The notes: generated by a model from the letters alone, not told the origin. A stretch of DNA of 64,000 nucleotides from UBA2279 sp034399355 (GCA_034399355.1 JAXMMT010000010.1:1-64000); one strand, 5' to 3'. Counted from the first letter of the stretch, positions 53,049 to 61,271 are shown. A program made the numbers and translations.

Positions 53049-53447
53049 CTATACCTGAGCAGCAGCCTCGTCAGCGTATGACAGGAACTCCGCATGACGG
53101 GCACGCTCGCCCGCCTCACGTAGGACGCCGACAGCGAGCTCAAGCGTCTTGCCACGCAGCGTCCCGTGGCGGCGCAGGCGGTCGGCCTGCCCGGCGAGGA
53201 TACGCGTATCGCGCAGGTCGAGCTTGCTGAAGTGCAGGTCCTCCCAATCAGCACGGTCACATGTTGCCCAGATCTCGCCGATGAACCAGCGGAGATTCTC
53301 GATGTCCTCATAGGTGAGGAACTGCCAGTCTGCCTTCAGACCGGCACGCAGGCGCTCGATCGCGCGTTCGACCGCGCGCTGACGGGTGATCTTATACATC
53401 CGAGCACCGATGGTCTCCTCGGAGGACGTCCTGTGGATTCGTTCCAT
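53049..53447 (-). CDS. Hypothetical helical protein
   Basis: The product is about 132 residues from the ATG at 53445-53447, which has AAGGG upstream. It is helical and charged with several Trp (LKADWQFLTYEDIENLRWF, ATCDRADWEDLHFSKLD). The C-terminal part is an Arg/Ala-rich helix. No family is recognised. Other in-frame ATGs exist at 53498 and 53399. Confidence 0.6.
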   Translation of the reverse strand: MERIHRTSSEETIGARMYKITRQRAVERAIERLRAGLKADWQFLTYEDIENLRWFIGEIWATCDRADWEDLHFSKLDLRDTRILAGQADRLRRHGTLRGKTLELAVGVLREAGERARHAEFLSYADEAAAQV

Positions 53448-53613
53448 CTTGTGACACCCTTCACTAGCACTTCGTATATATGGATTTCGTGGCGCCATGG
53501 TGCGTCCCTGCAAACGTTAAGAAGCCTATGTTATCGTAATTTGCGCTTGGGAAGACTCCTGGTAGACGGGTCTGTTAGGTTCGTAACGAAAACGGCGGCG
53601 AGAAAACCGGCGG

Positions 53614-54333
53614 CTAGACGGTGCCCGGCTCTCCCTCGTCTCGCATCAGTCGGGCCACCATCGAGTCGGCCGCGTTGCGCAACAGAACGACTTCGGGATC
53701 CACGTCAAGCGCGCCCTCAAGGTATTCCTTGAGACTGTCGCCCTGCATGAGCGAGGCACGGCGCACCATCCTGGCGAGCGGTTCCCAAGGGCCTTTCGTC
53801 TGTGCTCGCCACACAATGATCGCGAGTACGGCAAAACCCAGCAACGGAACCGCCGCGTAGTAGACGCCGTGCGACCACAGGTCTATCGCGATCAGCACAG
53901 CGATGCCGGAGAGCATCAGCCACACGACCGGGCCGGGCTCGTTCATCACGCGGAACATCAGCTTAGGGACCTCGATCACGTCGCCTTTGGGTTTGAGGCT
54001 GATCTCGGCCCGTCGCAGGCGGATGTAGACGGCGAGCGAACCGCGACGACAGCGCATGTCCCAGACCGTCACCAGCAGAAACGTCGCGACGCCGAGCGCG
54101 AGGACGAAACAAGCAAGCAACTCGTACTCAGAAGACGCGGCAGTGCCGACGGCGGCAACGAACGCCGCGGCGAAATAGAGCCAGGGCATGCCGAGGACCG
54201 GCTCGGCAAGTCGCGCATCGGCCACCTCATCGACGCGCGAGGACAGCAGATAGCCCCAACCGATGGGGTCGAGAAGGGATCCGACCACGGCCAGAACGAA
54301 GAATCCTGCTATGCCGAGCACCATCCAGAGCAT
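53614..54333 (-). CDS. Polytopic membrane protein
   Basis: The 239-residue protein has four to five membrane helices (MVLGIAGFFVLAVVGSLL, LLACFVLALGVATFLLVTVW, VVWLMLSGIAVLIAIDLW, YYAAVPLLGFAVLAIIVW). A cytoplasmic helical C terminus follows (residues about 195-239). No family is recognised. It is the last of a minus-strand run starting at the SRPBCC genes. Confidence 0.7.
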   Translation of the reverse strand: MLWMVLGIAGFFVLAVVGSLLDPIGWGYLLSSRVDEVADARLAEPVLGMPWLYFAAAFVAAVGTAASSEYELLACFVLALGVATFLLVTVWDMRCRRGSLAVYIRLRRAEISLKPKGDVIEVPKLMFRVMNEPGPVVWLMLSGIAVLIAIDLWSHGVYYAAVPLLGFAVLAIIVWRAQTKGPWEPLARMVRRASLMQGDSLKEYLEGALDVDPEVVLLRNAADSMVARLMRDEGEPGTV

Positions 54334-54369
54334 GTGCGGGTCCAGACGCGAGAAGACTCTCTGGCAAGT

Positions 54370-54513
54370 CTACGTGACGGCGCGTTGGCGCGGTAGCTGG
54401 CGACACGGCCGCGAGTCGATAGAACGCCCTTGGCCCTCGACGCAGCGGTTGGAACCCGGCTGCCTACGGCGAGTGGGGTACTCCTTGCAGTAGCGACACC
54501 AAATGACGGCCAT
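54370..54513 (-). CDS. Possible CxxC microprotein
   Basis: A 47-codon frame starts 5 bases after the UPF0178 stop, with GGGAG 7 bases before its ATG. It begins MAVIWCRYCKEYPTRRR and has two further Cys, so a small zinc site is possible. Position and ribosome site support expression. No family is known to me. Confidence 0.4.
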   Translation of the reverse strand: MAVIWCRYCKEYPTRRRQPGSNRCVEGQGRSIDSRPCRQLPRQRAVT

Positions 54514-54517
54514 TCCG

Positions 54518-54970
54518 CTACTCCCGCTCTCGTAAGAGCCGCTCGAGCGAGTCGGTGAAGTGCTCGCGGTCCTCGTCCTCGAACGGCGCCGGTCCGCCAG
54601 TCCTGCCACCCGAACGCCTGAGGCGCTGCTCGGCATGCCGGACTTCCATCTCGATGTCGATAGTCGCTTGGTGGAAGACGCGTCCCCGCACGCTGATCGC
54701 CCGAGCGCCGCGGCCAAGCACCATCGCGGCGAGACCGATGTCTTGGGTCACGACGACATCGTCTGCCGCGAGCAACTCGATGATGGCGAAGTCAGCCGAG
54801 TCGCGACCGATGCCCACGGTGACGGCTTCGACGCCGTTGCGACGCGTGTAGCGCTCGAAGTTCTGCGTGCCGTTGCCGACAAGCATGACGGACATCCCGT
54901 GCGCCCGGGCGACGGCGATCGCCTCACAGGTCACGGGACAGGCATCGGCATCGATGAAGAGCGTGCTCAT
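54518..54970 (-). CDS. UPF0178 (YaiI/YqxD) family protein
   Basis: The 150-residue protein matches DUF188: the N-terminal STLFIDADACPVTCEAI, then VGIGRDSADFAIIELLAADD and VVTQDIGLAAMVLGRGARAI. The acidic residues recall PIN-domain nucleases; the family function is unsettled. The ATG at 54968-54970 matches the family start better than a GTG 6 bases upstream. Confidence 0.93.
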   Translation of the reverse strand: MSTLFIDADACPVTCEAIAVARAHGMSVMLVGNGTQNFERYTRRNGVEAVTVGIGRDSADFAIIELLAADDVVVTQDIGLAAMVLGRGARAISVRGRVFHQATIDIEMEVRHAEQRLRRSGGRTGGPAPFEDEDREHFTDSLERLLRERE

Positions 54971-55009
54971 ACGCACACGATACCCGACGAGGCGGCACGC
55001 CGTCGCCAG

Positions 55010-55444
55010 CTAACCCTTCTCGAGCAGGCGTTTGAGACTGTGCACGTCCGCGTCCGCAAACTTGTCGAGCATCTTCTCGGCCATACCGGCAAAGAGCCGT
55101 GCTTTGCCTTTAAGGTCGACCTTCACGACCATCGCGACGTGCGTCTGCTCGCCCTCTGCCCGGAATTCGTACGTGAAGTCCGCGCCGACAGGTCCCTCGC
55201 CGCCGGCGTAGCTCACGCGCTCGTTCAAAACGTAGTCCGTGCACGCCAGCACCGTGTCACCCGACTTGCCCTCATACGACCCGCTCATGCGATAGCGGGC
55301 GCCGACGCCTCGCTCGGGCCCTCCCACGTGCTGCACCGACGTTATGGCGCTCCGCCACAGTGGCTCTTTCTTGATATCGGCGACGAACGCGAACACCTCG
55401 GGCAGCGGTTTGGCGATGAGTACGCTCTTGCGGACGCGAACCAT
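55010..55444 (-). CDS. SRPBCC (START-like) domain protein
   Basis: The 144-residue protein has the SRPBCC fold: KSVLIAKPLPEVFAFVADIK at the N terminus and a long C-terminal helix (FAGMAEKMLDKFADADVHSL). It probably binds a hydrophobic ligand. It is similar in plan to the protein at 55.66 kb. GGAGGA precedes the ATG at 55442-55444; the longer frame reads through tRNA-Val. Confidence 0.88.
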   Translation of the reverse strand: MVRVRKSVLIAKPLPEVFAFVADIKKEPLWRSAITSVQHVGGPERGVGARYRMSGSYEGKSGDTVLACTDYVLNERVSYAGGEGPVGADFTYEFRAEGEQTHVAMVVKVDLKGKARLFAGMAEKMLDKFADADVHSLKRLLEKG

Positions 55445-55538
55445 GCGGTTCCTCCAGAAGGTCAGGGCTGGCTGGCACCAGTACAAAGACCCCTTCAGGC
55501 TCCTAGAAATGGAACCTTCCGGGGCCTTCAAGCATTCA

Positions 55539-55613
55539 TGGTGGGCGATGAGGGATTTGAACCCCCGACCTTGTGCGTGTAAAGCACCTGCGCTCCCACT
55601 GCGCCAATCGCCC
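55539..55613 (-). tRNA. tRNA-Val (UAC)
   Basis: A 75-base cloverleaf with encoded CCA. The acceptor GGGCGAT pairs with ATCGCCC, the anticodon loop TTTACAC gives TAC, and the T arm is GGGGGTTCAAATCCCTC. It lies between the two SRPBCC genes. Confidence 0.97.
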
Positions 55614-55655
55614 GTATGGGATTGATGCCCGCTCTGCGGGCTCACGTATTGTATC

Positions 55656-56087
55656 CTACGCACCGCGTTCGAGCACGGTCTTGAGCCGTTCGAAATCTGC
55701 GTCAGCCACGCGGTCGATCGCCTGCTGGATGTAGCGCTCCATCATGCCGAGCGCGCCCTTGAGCTCAGCGGTGGCCGAAGCGTCAAAGCGGGTACCGTTT
55801 CCCTCGGCAGAGAAGTCGAAACACCCGTGGGCATGGACGCCACCATGGGCGCGAATGCAGATGCGCTCCCCGGGGACGAAGTCGGTGATCTCGAGGTTCA
55901 CCTCAATCGTGCGGCCTTGATAGGCGATGCGCTGGCGCAGATGCGTCCCCACGCCTTCCTTCACCACTCCGACAACCTGCGTGCCGAGCAGCTCACTGCG
56001 CCACTCGGGATGACGGGACATGTCCGCGACATACCAGAAGACGTCGGCGACCGGGCGCTCGATGTAGACGGACTTGGATGTCCGCAC
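55656..56087 (-). CDS. SRPBCC (START-like) domain protein
   Basis: The 143-residue protein starts MRTSKSVYIERPVADVFWYV and ends in a helix (MMERYIQQAIDRVADADFER), matching the plan of the protein at 55.0 kb. They look like paralogues, split by tRNA-Val. The ligand is unknown. Confidence 0.88.
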   Translation of the reverse strand: MRTSKSVYIERPVADVFWYVADMSRHPEWRSELLGTQVVGVVKEGVGTHLRQRIAYQGRTIEVNLEITDFVPGERICIRAHGGVHAHGCFDFSAEGNGTRFDASATAELKGALGMMERYIQQAIDRVADADFERLKTVLERGA

Positions 56088-56093
56088 GGTACA

Positions 56094-56321
56094 TCACCTG
56101 CCTCTGGAGCGAAGACCCAGACCGGTGAGGACAAGGCCGGAGCCAAGCGCGATGGTGGCGATGCCGGGACCGGGGCAAACGAGCATCGGAATGCCTGCCA
56201 CTACGAGCACGACACCCACGCCCACGGTCAGGCAACCGCAGCCCGGACGGCCGACGCCGCCATCTGCTGCGTCATCGTCTTCGATGACCTCGGCCACCAC
56301 TACTGTCGCTTCAGGTTCCAT
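56094..56321 (-). CDS. Small PGPGW-like membrane protein
   Basis: The 75-residue protein has an acidic N terminus (VIEDDDAADGG), a Cys pair (GCGC), and two short helices around VCPGPGIATIALGSGLVLTG. This resembles the PGPGW putative membrane protein family, with Ile for Trp. It is 6 bases upstream of the SRPBCC gene and probably cotranscribed. Confidence 0.72.
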   Translation of the reverse strand: MEPEATVVVAEVIEDDDAADGGVGRPGCGCLTVGVGVVLVVAGIPMLVCPGPGIATIALGSGLVLTGLGLRSRGR

Positions 56322-56366
56322 ACCTCGATGATACCCGTCGCCGGTGAGGCGTCCAACAACGACAAA

Positions 56367-56397
56367 CGGACCCGCCCCGTTCCCCGGGGTGGGTCCG
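56367..56397 (-). terminator. Hairpin terminator beside the tRNA-like tail
   Basis: The arms CGGACCCGCCCC and GGGGTGGGTCCG (one G-U) form a 12-bp stem. On the minus strand TTTGTCGTTGTT follows. It lies 10 bases beyond the CCA of the tRNA-like tail at 56407, as expected if that tail is the 3' end of a former tRNA gene on this strand. Confidence 0.65.
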
Positions 56398-56406
56398 CGT
56401 CTACTC

Positions 56407-56561
56407 TGGTGCCCCCAAGGGAATTCGAATCCTGATTGTGCTTGTGACTATTGGGACTCGTTGGGACTCGTTGGTACGGCGGAGCTGCGGTGAGTCCCAA
56501 TAGGTACCAACGAGTACCAACAGTCACCATGTATTTGGGCACCAAATCGGGCACCAAATCC
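56407..56561. repeat. 155-bp repeat, copy A: tRNA 3'-like tail plus mirrored decamers
   Basis: Reading minus, 56440-56407 looks like a T arm, acceptor strand and CCA of a tRNA. Then come three forward decamers like TTGGGACTCG (56451, 56461, 56471), a core GGAGCTGCGG, three inverted decamers (56491-56520), and the tandem 12-mer GGGCACCAAATC (56538 and 56549). Copy C at 62727 differs at about eight positions. The 56322-56665 gap holds only this, the terminator and the fic promoter. Confidence 0.85.
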
Positions 56562-56619
56562 GAGAGTTCGGATCCGAGGTGAGAACGAAAGCCGCTCTTG
56601 CGCTCTTTGTGATTAATCA

Positions 56620-56625
56620 TATAAT
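56620..56625 (+). promoter_or_regulatory. Candidate -10 box of the fic gene
   Basis: A perfect TATAAT lies 40 bases before the GTG start, in an AT-rich pocket that includes the palindrome GATTAATC (56611-56618). A -35 match near TTGCGC is weak. Confidence 0.45.
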
Positions 56626-56665
56626 CGCGTTAGTGTTTATCGCTTCAATCAGAAAGGTTCTCACC

Positions 56666-57853
56666 GTGTACCGATACGAGATGACAGAGGCCGTCGCCTC
56701 GGGCGTCCGCCGGATCGAGCAGCTGCATGCCCGACTGGACGCACAAGGGCCGCTCCCCCGCATCTGGCTCGGCCGGACGCGGCGCGATCTTGAGGCCGAA
56801 GCCATAGCCGCCTCCACGATCATGGAGGGTGTGGCTGTCACCGTCGGCGAGGCCCGCAGGATCCTGGCAGGCGACAGACCGACCGGCGTCTCTGTGGAAG
56901 ACATCGACCTGGTCGACGGCTACCGCGATGCCATGCGCTTCGTACTCGCTCGCGCCGATGCGGGTGCGTTCCAGTGGCAGAGCGAGCTTGTGCTCTCGCT
57001 GCACCACCTCGTGCTCGGTGGTTCGTATGCCAAGGGCGCAGGCCGGTTCCGGGAGACCCAGAACTGGCTCACGAACAGGGCGAGCGGCGCACAGGTCTAC
57101 CTGCCCCCTCCCGCCGAGAAGGTGCCATCGCTCGTGGACGACTTGACGGCGTGGCTTCAAGGAACGGATGAGCCCGGGCCGGTGACATCGGCGCTCGCGC
57201 ACGTGTCGGTGGCGGGCATCCACCCGTTCTCCGATGGCAACGGCCGCACTGCGCGTATCGTCGCATCGCTTTCGATGTATCGCGCTGGATTCCGGTTGCC
57301 TCAGTTCACCAGCCTTGAGGAGTGGTGGGGTCGTCATCTCGAGGACTACTACTCCGCGTTCGACTGTCTCGGAACGGAGTGGGCTCCTGACACCGACGTC
57401 ACCCCATTTGTCGAGGCCCACGTGCAAGCGCAGGTCGACCAAGTCGAGGCGCTCTCGTTGCGCAACACCACCGAACGCGCCCTGTGGACGGTGCTGCAGG
57501 ACGCCGCCGTGAGCGACATGGGCCTGAACGAACGCGCCACGCATGCGCTCTACGACGCCTTCTTCGCGCGCGAGGTCACCAACCGCTACTACCGTGGGAT
57601 GGCAGACGTCTCTGAGGTGACCGCCTCACACGACTTGGGCAAGCTCGTCGCATCCGGTGCCCTCGAAGCCAGGGGGGCCGGACGCAGCGCGCACTACGTC
57701 GCTGCGCCAGCGCTCTACGAACTCGTGGTGCAGCACGCCGAACTCGATCCGCGATGGCTCGGCACGCCGGGGGACAATGTCGCCCAGAGGGACGCGGTTC
57801 TCATGGGACTTGCGAATCGCTTGCATGCGGCCAACGAGGCGCGCGAAGCCTGA
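56666..57853 (+). CDS. Fic domain protein (class II, with winged helix)
   Basis: The 395-residue protein has the Fic motif HPFSDGNGRTAR (His near residue 186) and an N-terminal inhibitory motif STIMEG (about 50-55), the [S/T]xxxE[G/N] form of class II Fic proteins. The C-terminal half looks like a winged helix. It likely AMPylates target proteins and is held off by its own Glu. The GTG has AGAAAGG upstream. It lies just inside the repeat-bounded region, without a separate antitoxin. Confidence 0.92.
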   Translation: MYRYEMTEAVASGVRRIEQLHARLDAQGPLPRIWLGRTRRDLEAEAIAASTIMEGVAVTVGEARRILAGDRPTGVSVEDIDLVDGYRDAMRFVLARADAGAFQWQSELVLSLHHLVLGGSYAKGAGRFRETQNWLTNRASGAQVYLPPPAEKVPSLVDDLTAWLQGTDEPGPVTSALAHVSVAGIHPFSDGNGRTARIVASLSMYRAGFRLPQFTSLEEWWGRHLEDYYSAFDCLGTEWAPDTDVTPFVEAHVQAQVDQVEALSLRNTTERALWTVLQDAAVSDMGLNERATHALYDAFFAREVTNRYYRGMADVSEVTASHDLGKLVASGALEARGAGRSAHYVAAPALYELVVQHAELDPRWLGTPGDNVAQRDAVLMGLANRLHAANEAREA

Positions 57854-57858
57854 CAGCC

Positions 57859-57880
57859 GCGGGCCGAATGAGTGGCCCGC
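57859..57880 (+). terminator. Hairpin after fic
   Basis: GCGGGCC and GGCCCGC form a 7-bp stem with an 8-base loop, starting 5 bases after the fic stop. Only TT follows, so it is a modest terminator. Confidence 0.45.
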
Positions 57881-57949
57881 TTCATGGCAGTTGTTACAAC
57901 AGGGATTCCTGAGCACGAATTGGTGCCCGCAGGCCCTCTGCCTGCGCTT

Positions 57950-57981
57950 TGGTGCCCCCAGAGGAATTCGAATCCTGATTG
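57950..57981 (-). repeat. tRNA 3'-like tail, copy B
   Basis: The 32 bases match the first part of the 155-bp repeat apart from AAG/AGA changes near the middle (TGGTGCCCCCAGAGG, then AATTCGAATCCTGATTG). The decamer array is absent. An IS3 OrfA remnant on the minus strand ends exactly where this tail begins. A near copy of the tail's end, TTGGTGCCCGCAG, lies at 57921-57933. Confidence 0.8.
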
Positions 57982-58233
57982 CCGAGCCGTCAGCTCTTCT
58001 GCGCCCATCCGGAAATCGGCGTCAGCGACCTGCCAAAAGTGGAGCCGCTGTAGTTCCTCGCGCTCCTCGCTCGTGAGACCTTCGGCGATCCCATCATCGA
58101 TCTCGAACTGGGCTATCCACTTCCGCAGCGTGTCGGATGCGATGCCGATCTGGTACGCCGTTGCCTTGATACCGCGCCCTCCGACGCGGAAGAGCCGGAC
58201 CGCATCGGTCCTGAACTCCGGTGTGTACGACAC
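57982..58233 (-). pseudogene. IS3-family OrfA remnant
   Basis: The frame starts at a GTG with AAGGGAG upstream and encodes an IS3-type helix-turn-helix (MSYTPEFRTDAVRLFRVGG, IGIASDTLRKWIAQFEIDDG). After about 84 residues it enters the tRNA-like tail and continues only as chance coding. OrfB is missing. The sequence before the start (near 58258-58278) may be the old left end of the element. Confidence 0.8.
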
Positions 58234-58396
58234 GCTGACTCCCTTCTCGGACCCTCAGGCCCACTTTCAGGGTGTCAACGAAAGCGGGGCAACTCCAACT
58301 CCAATGCGGAACGGAAGCTATGACAAAAAGCAGGGTCGAAGTGTCCGAGAACCTTGACGCAACACACGGACTGGGAGCAGATGCGAAAGAACTACT

Positions 58397-59142
58397 CTAG
58401 GCATCCACCGCAGGTGAAGACGGCATCTCATCCCACGTACGGCCATCGAGAATCCGGCCAGGCTTCTTCTTGTTGGTGCCTCCCCACTGCTTGAAAAAGA
58501 ACGGCACCGACGCCGCTATGCATTGATTGCGTATCTGGCGGGCCCATTCTGGGTCCATCGGCCTTGCTCCAGGTCCGGATTCGCCGCCAACGATGACCCA
58601 GTCCATGCCATCGAGATTGAGCGCTTCAAGGGGGCCAAGCAGCGGCTCCAAGGACAGAAACTTGACCTCGGCCGGCGAACGCCTCAGCAGATCGATCCGT
58701 TCCGTGTAATCATCGCGCTCGACGGTGACTCCCAACCACACATTGGATGGCCATCGCAGGCTCTTCGGCAATCGTGCAAGACGTTCAGGCCGTTTGGTGA
58801 GTAGTTGGAAGCGGTGTTGTCCAGCGGTAGTCATCACTTCGAACATCTTGCTGATGAAGTCGTCAGACACCTCTTCGTGAAACACGTCACTCATCGAGTT
58901 CACAGACACTACGCGGGGCTTCTTCCATCGCATCGGGATCGTCAGGGCCGCGCGGTGCTCGACAACGCCAGCACGAAGCCACTGACGTAGTGAGGCTGTC
59001 CCATCGCCTTCAGCCTTCGAGCAAGTCGCTCAGCGTAGCAGTGCTCACACCCAGCACTGAGTTTCGTACAACCGGTAACCGGATTCCACGTAGCCTCTGT
59101 CCATTCAATGGTCCGCACATCTCCTGGTAGATCAAAGCGCAC
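58397..59142 (-). pseudogene. DUF5131 (phage Gp37/Gp68-like) gene with frameshift
   Basis: Two frames together make one DUF5131 protein. The first (59142-58942) has IEWTEATWNPVTGCTKLSAG and CEHCYAERLARRLKAMG. The second (continuing to 58397) has MRWKKPRVVSVNSMSDVFHE and LSLEPLLGPLEALNLDGMDW. The switch falls near 58945-58965, where VEHRAALTIP in the second frame continues the family. One indel, real or a sequencing error, separates them. Upstream, ASRRVYDWLEVGEVIAF resembles an excisionase-type helix-turn-helix. Confidence 0.82.
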
Positions 59143-59279
59143 GAAGGCGATGACCTCTCCAACTTCCAGCCAATCGTAGACTCTGCGTGACGCTTCTGCT
59201 ACGAAGTGTCTGGAGCCATCCCTCCGGTGGCATCATATGGTTTGGGGGTGGCAGAATATCTCAACAGCTAGGGGGGATT

Positions 59280-59723
59280 ATGAAGCGAGTACTGTGCAGG
59301 ACCATGGCAACCGGGATTCTTGCGGTGTCGATGCTCTTCAGTCTTGCGGTCCCAGCATTTGCTGGAACTGCGTACAGCAACTACTCATACTTCACGGACG
59401 GGGGGTATGGCTATCGCAACCGGGCAATCATCCGAACGTCTACCTACGGTGCTTCGGCCGAAACATACATCGGCTCCTATCCGGAGGTAACACGACCAGC
59501 CGGATGGTACGGCGCCCTGGCGAGGCTGTACAACGATTCTGGTGTCCTCGTATTGCAGGATGGCTACACCTATTCGAGCGTCCCCTGCTTGGGAATCGGG
59601 ATCAGCACGGCGACGTACTCGGCAGTCCACGACAACTACAAGAGCTACGGAGTGAGCAAATCGTGGAATGGCTCCTCATACATCGGCCATGCAACTTGGT
59701 CCAGTCCCTATCAGACATTCTAG
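59280..59723 (+). CDS. Small secreted Tyr/Ser-rich protein
   Basis: The 147-residue protein has a signal peptide (TMATGILAVSMLFSLAVPAF, cut after AFA). The mature part is rich in Tyr, Ser, Gly and Thr (SNYSYFTDGGYGYRNRAI, KSWNGSSYIGHATWSSPYQT). AGGGGGGA precedes the ATG. The mature part resembles secreted proteins sometimes found with bacteriocin-like genes, but I cannot name a family. It is followed closely by another exported protein. Confidence 0.72.
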   Translation: MKRVLCRTMATGILAVSMLFSLAVPAFAGTAYSNYSYFTDGGYGYRNRAIIRTSTYGASAETYIGSYPEVTRPAGWYGALARLYNDSGVLVLQDGYTYSSVPCLGIGISTATYSAVHDNYKSYGVSKSWNGSSYIGHATWSSPYQTF

Positions 59724-59740
59724 AATCGGAGGTGAGCTCA

Positions 59741-60148
59741 GTGAAGGGAAGGAAGTACCCGCTGTCTATGGGTGTCGTCGCACTCGCGGCCGTGCTGTTT
59801 GTTGGATACTCCGCGGTAGCGGCCCAGGCAGATTTGCCTCCGGCGCCAACAGGCGCACCCACTATCTGGCCCCAAAACGCTAGTGGCATGACCTATGGCT
59901 CAGGAGCAGACGCCAAATCGCTCGAGGATGAGCCTGACCTGATTTGCGTACAGGCGACGAATGGCGAAGTGGGCTATGCGTACCGCACAGACCTGGAGGG
60001 GACTGAACCCAGCTCGCCAGCCGAGGCGCTTGCTCAGCAACGAGAACAGGGCGATAACCCACGGGCAATCCCGGTCTATGAAACTGACGGCGTTACGCAG
60101 ATAGGGGTCTTCGTAATCCAATACGGCGAGGTTGAGACAATATACTAG
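59741..60148 (+). CDS. Exported protein of unknown function
   Basis: The 135-residue protein has an N-terminal hydrophobic segment (LSMGVVALAAVLFVGYSAVA) and a mature domain with GEVGYAYRTDLEGTEPSSPA and a C-terminal strand region (VYETDGVTQIGVFVIQYG). The GTG at 59741 has GGAGG 8 bases upstream. It starts 17 bases after the preceding secreted protein's stop, so they probably form an operon. No family is recognised. Confidence 0.7.
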   Translation: MKGRKYPLSMGVVALAAVLFVGYSAVAAQADLPPAPTGAPTIWPQNASGMTYGSGADAKSLEDEPDLICVQATNGEVGYAYRTDLEGTEPSSPAEALAQQREQGDNPRAIPVYETDGVTQIGVFVIQYGEVETIY

Positions 60149-60174
60149 TCCTCAACTTCGCACCCGCCCCCCGT

Positions 60175-60201
60175 CACCCCCCCCGCCCCCGGCGGGGGGT
60201 G
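60175..60201 (+). terminator. GC hairpin after the secreted-protein pair
   Basis: A run of CACCCC...CGCC pairs with GGCGGGGGGTG around CCC, with extra C bases that can bulge. It lies 27 bases past the stop. No T-run follows, so it may only slow transcription or protect the mRNA end. Confidence 0.45.
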
Positions 60202-60333
60202 CCACGCTTCTCCCAGCGGCCATAGGTTCTTGGCCAGATCGTAGATCGGTGGCGAAGGACTTCGCTCTCCGAGAGGATATCTGACATCATCGATCCGGAG
60301 TCCGACTATCTCTCCGAGGAGACCGCCACTCTG

Positions 60334-60549
60334 GTGAACGACATCGTAAGGAACCCTTCACTTGTGGCTGGCTTCAATCTCGCTACGCCGCGCCGTGTAC
60401 TCACCTACCTTGCACGCGCCGAGCGACACACCGGGGGTGGCTGGTTTGAGCACGCTTTCGCCTCGGGGATGGCACAGGCAGCTCCAACGACTCGGAGACC
60501 TCGCACGCCTACTCGAGCGCAGCTAAGGCTGTTCGCGCCGCACCCGTGA
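60334..60549 (+). CDS. Doubtful fragment in a gene-poor stretch
   Basis: A GTG-started frame of 71 codons begins MNDIVRNPSLVAGFNLATPR. The same frame is open upstream to about 60250 without a good start (the stretch reads ISDIIDPESDYLSEETATLV). It ends inside the DUF6998 pseudogene on the other strand. It may be the tail of a deleted gene. Otherwise 60149-60508 holds only the GC hairpin. Confidence 0.3.
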   Translation: MNDIVRNPSLVAGFNLATPRRVLTYLARAERHTGGGWFEHAFASGMAQAAPTTRRPRTPTRAQLRLFAPHP

Positions 60550-60999
60550 AGTCGACCGCCCCCGTGATGCTTAGAAGGCCTGGCCCTGCGCTGATACGGT
60601 GACCGTTGAGTCCTGGGGTAGGTCTTGCGATACGGCAGAACTCCTCGTAGGGAATCGGACACGCAAGCGCGATGCCGTACTCATGGTCGAAGAGAACGAC
60701 GGCCAAGTGGTCGAACTGCCCTGCATCCAGGTCGTGCACTACACCCAACGGCTTGCTGTTCTTGCCGGGAGAAAGCCGGCGTGCCTTGATCTGGTACCTG
60801 TCGCCGCCAGCATCGGTTGCGTCGTAGCCCTTCGCATTGTTGTCGGCCATGGAGAGTCCGAGTGCGTCGCAGACCAATCGCTCTGAGAGATCGGCGGTCG
60901 GGTTGTTCTACGTTTGTAGTACGCCTCGCTGGAGAAGCTCATCATGACCCGCACCCAGAGTGCGAGTAACTCAGGCACCAATCTGCCCGAGAGCTGCAT
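60509..60999 (-). pseudogene. DUF6998-like gene with frameshift and nonsense codon
   Basis: The 3' part (to 60877) has GYDATDAGGDRYQIKARRLS and FDHLAVVLFDHEYGIAL, a nuclease-like core seen in DUF6998 proteins. The 5' part in another frame reads MQLSGRLVPELLALWVRVM. Between them ELLQRGVLQT leads to a TAG and then NNPTADLSERLVCDALG, which continues the family. So one indel and one stop codon break the gene. Members resemble small restriction-type proteins; none is functional here. Confidence 0.65.
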
Positions 61000-61271
61000 C
61001 CGCCCACCCGCCTCGACGATTCCTGCCGATGTATCCGCTGGCCGCAAGACGAGCAGAGCCCACCATGGCCCTCCTGTTAAGAAACTGGTAAGGCCCGATA
61101 CATATGATCCCTTTGCGTGTTTGCGCCGTCTCTCGTCAATAACCCCGGCTTCGCGGAAGACACGGGAGTTACGCCGATGATCATCTTGTGCCCGCAATGC
61201 GTCCTCGCTGCTCGGCCGCCACCGGCGCATCGGGCAGACGTCCTGACACACTACTGGAGAGGGGGAAAGAC

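Noticed and set aside
55445..55663. N-terminal extension of the SRPBCC frame
   Set aside because: It translates tRNA-Val.
56444..56561. CRISPR array
   Set aside because: The decamers are too short, lack spacers and are arranged as mirror images. No cas gene is present.
56300..56620. 106-residue minus-strand frame across repeat copy A
   Set aside because: It reads through the terminator, the tRNA-like tail and the decamers. Similar chance peptides arise at copy C.
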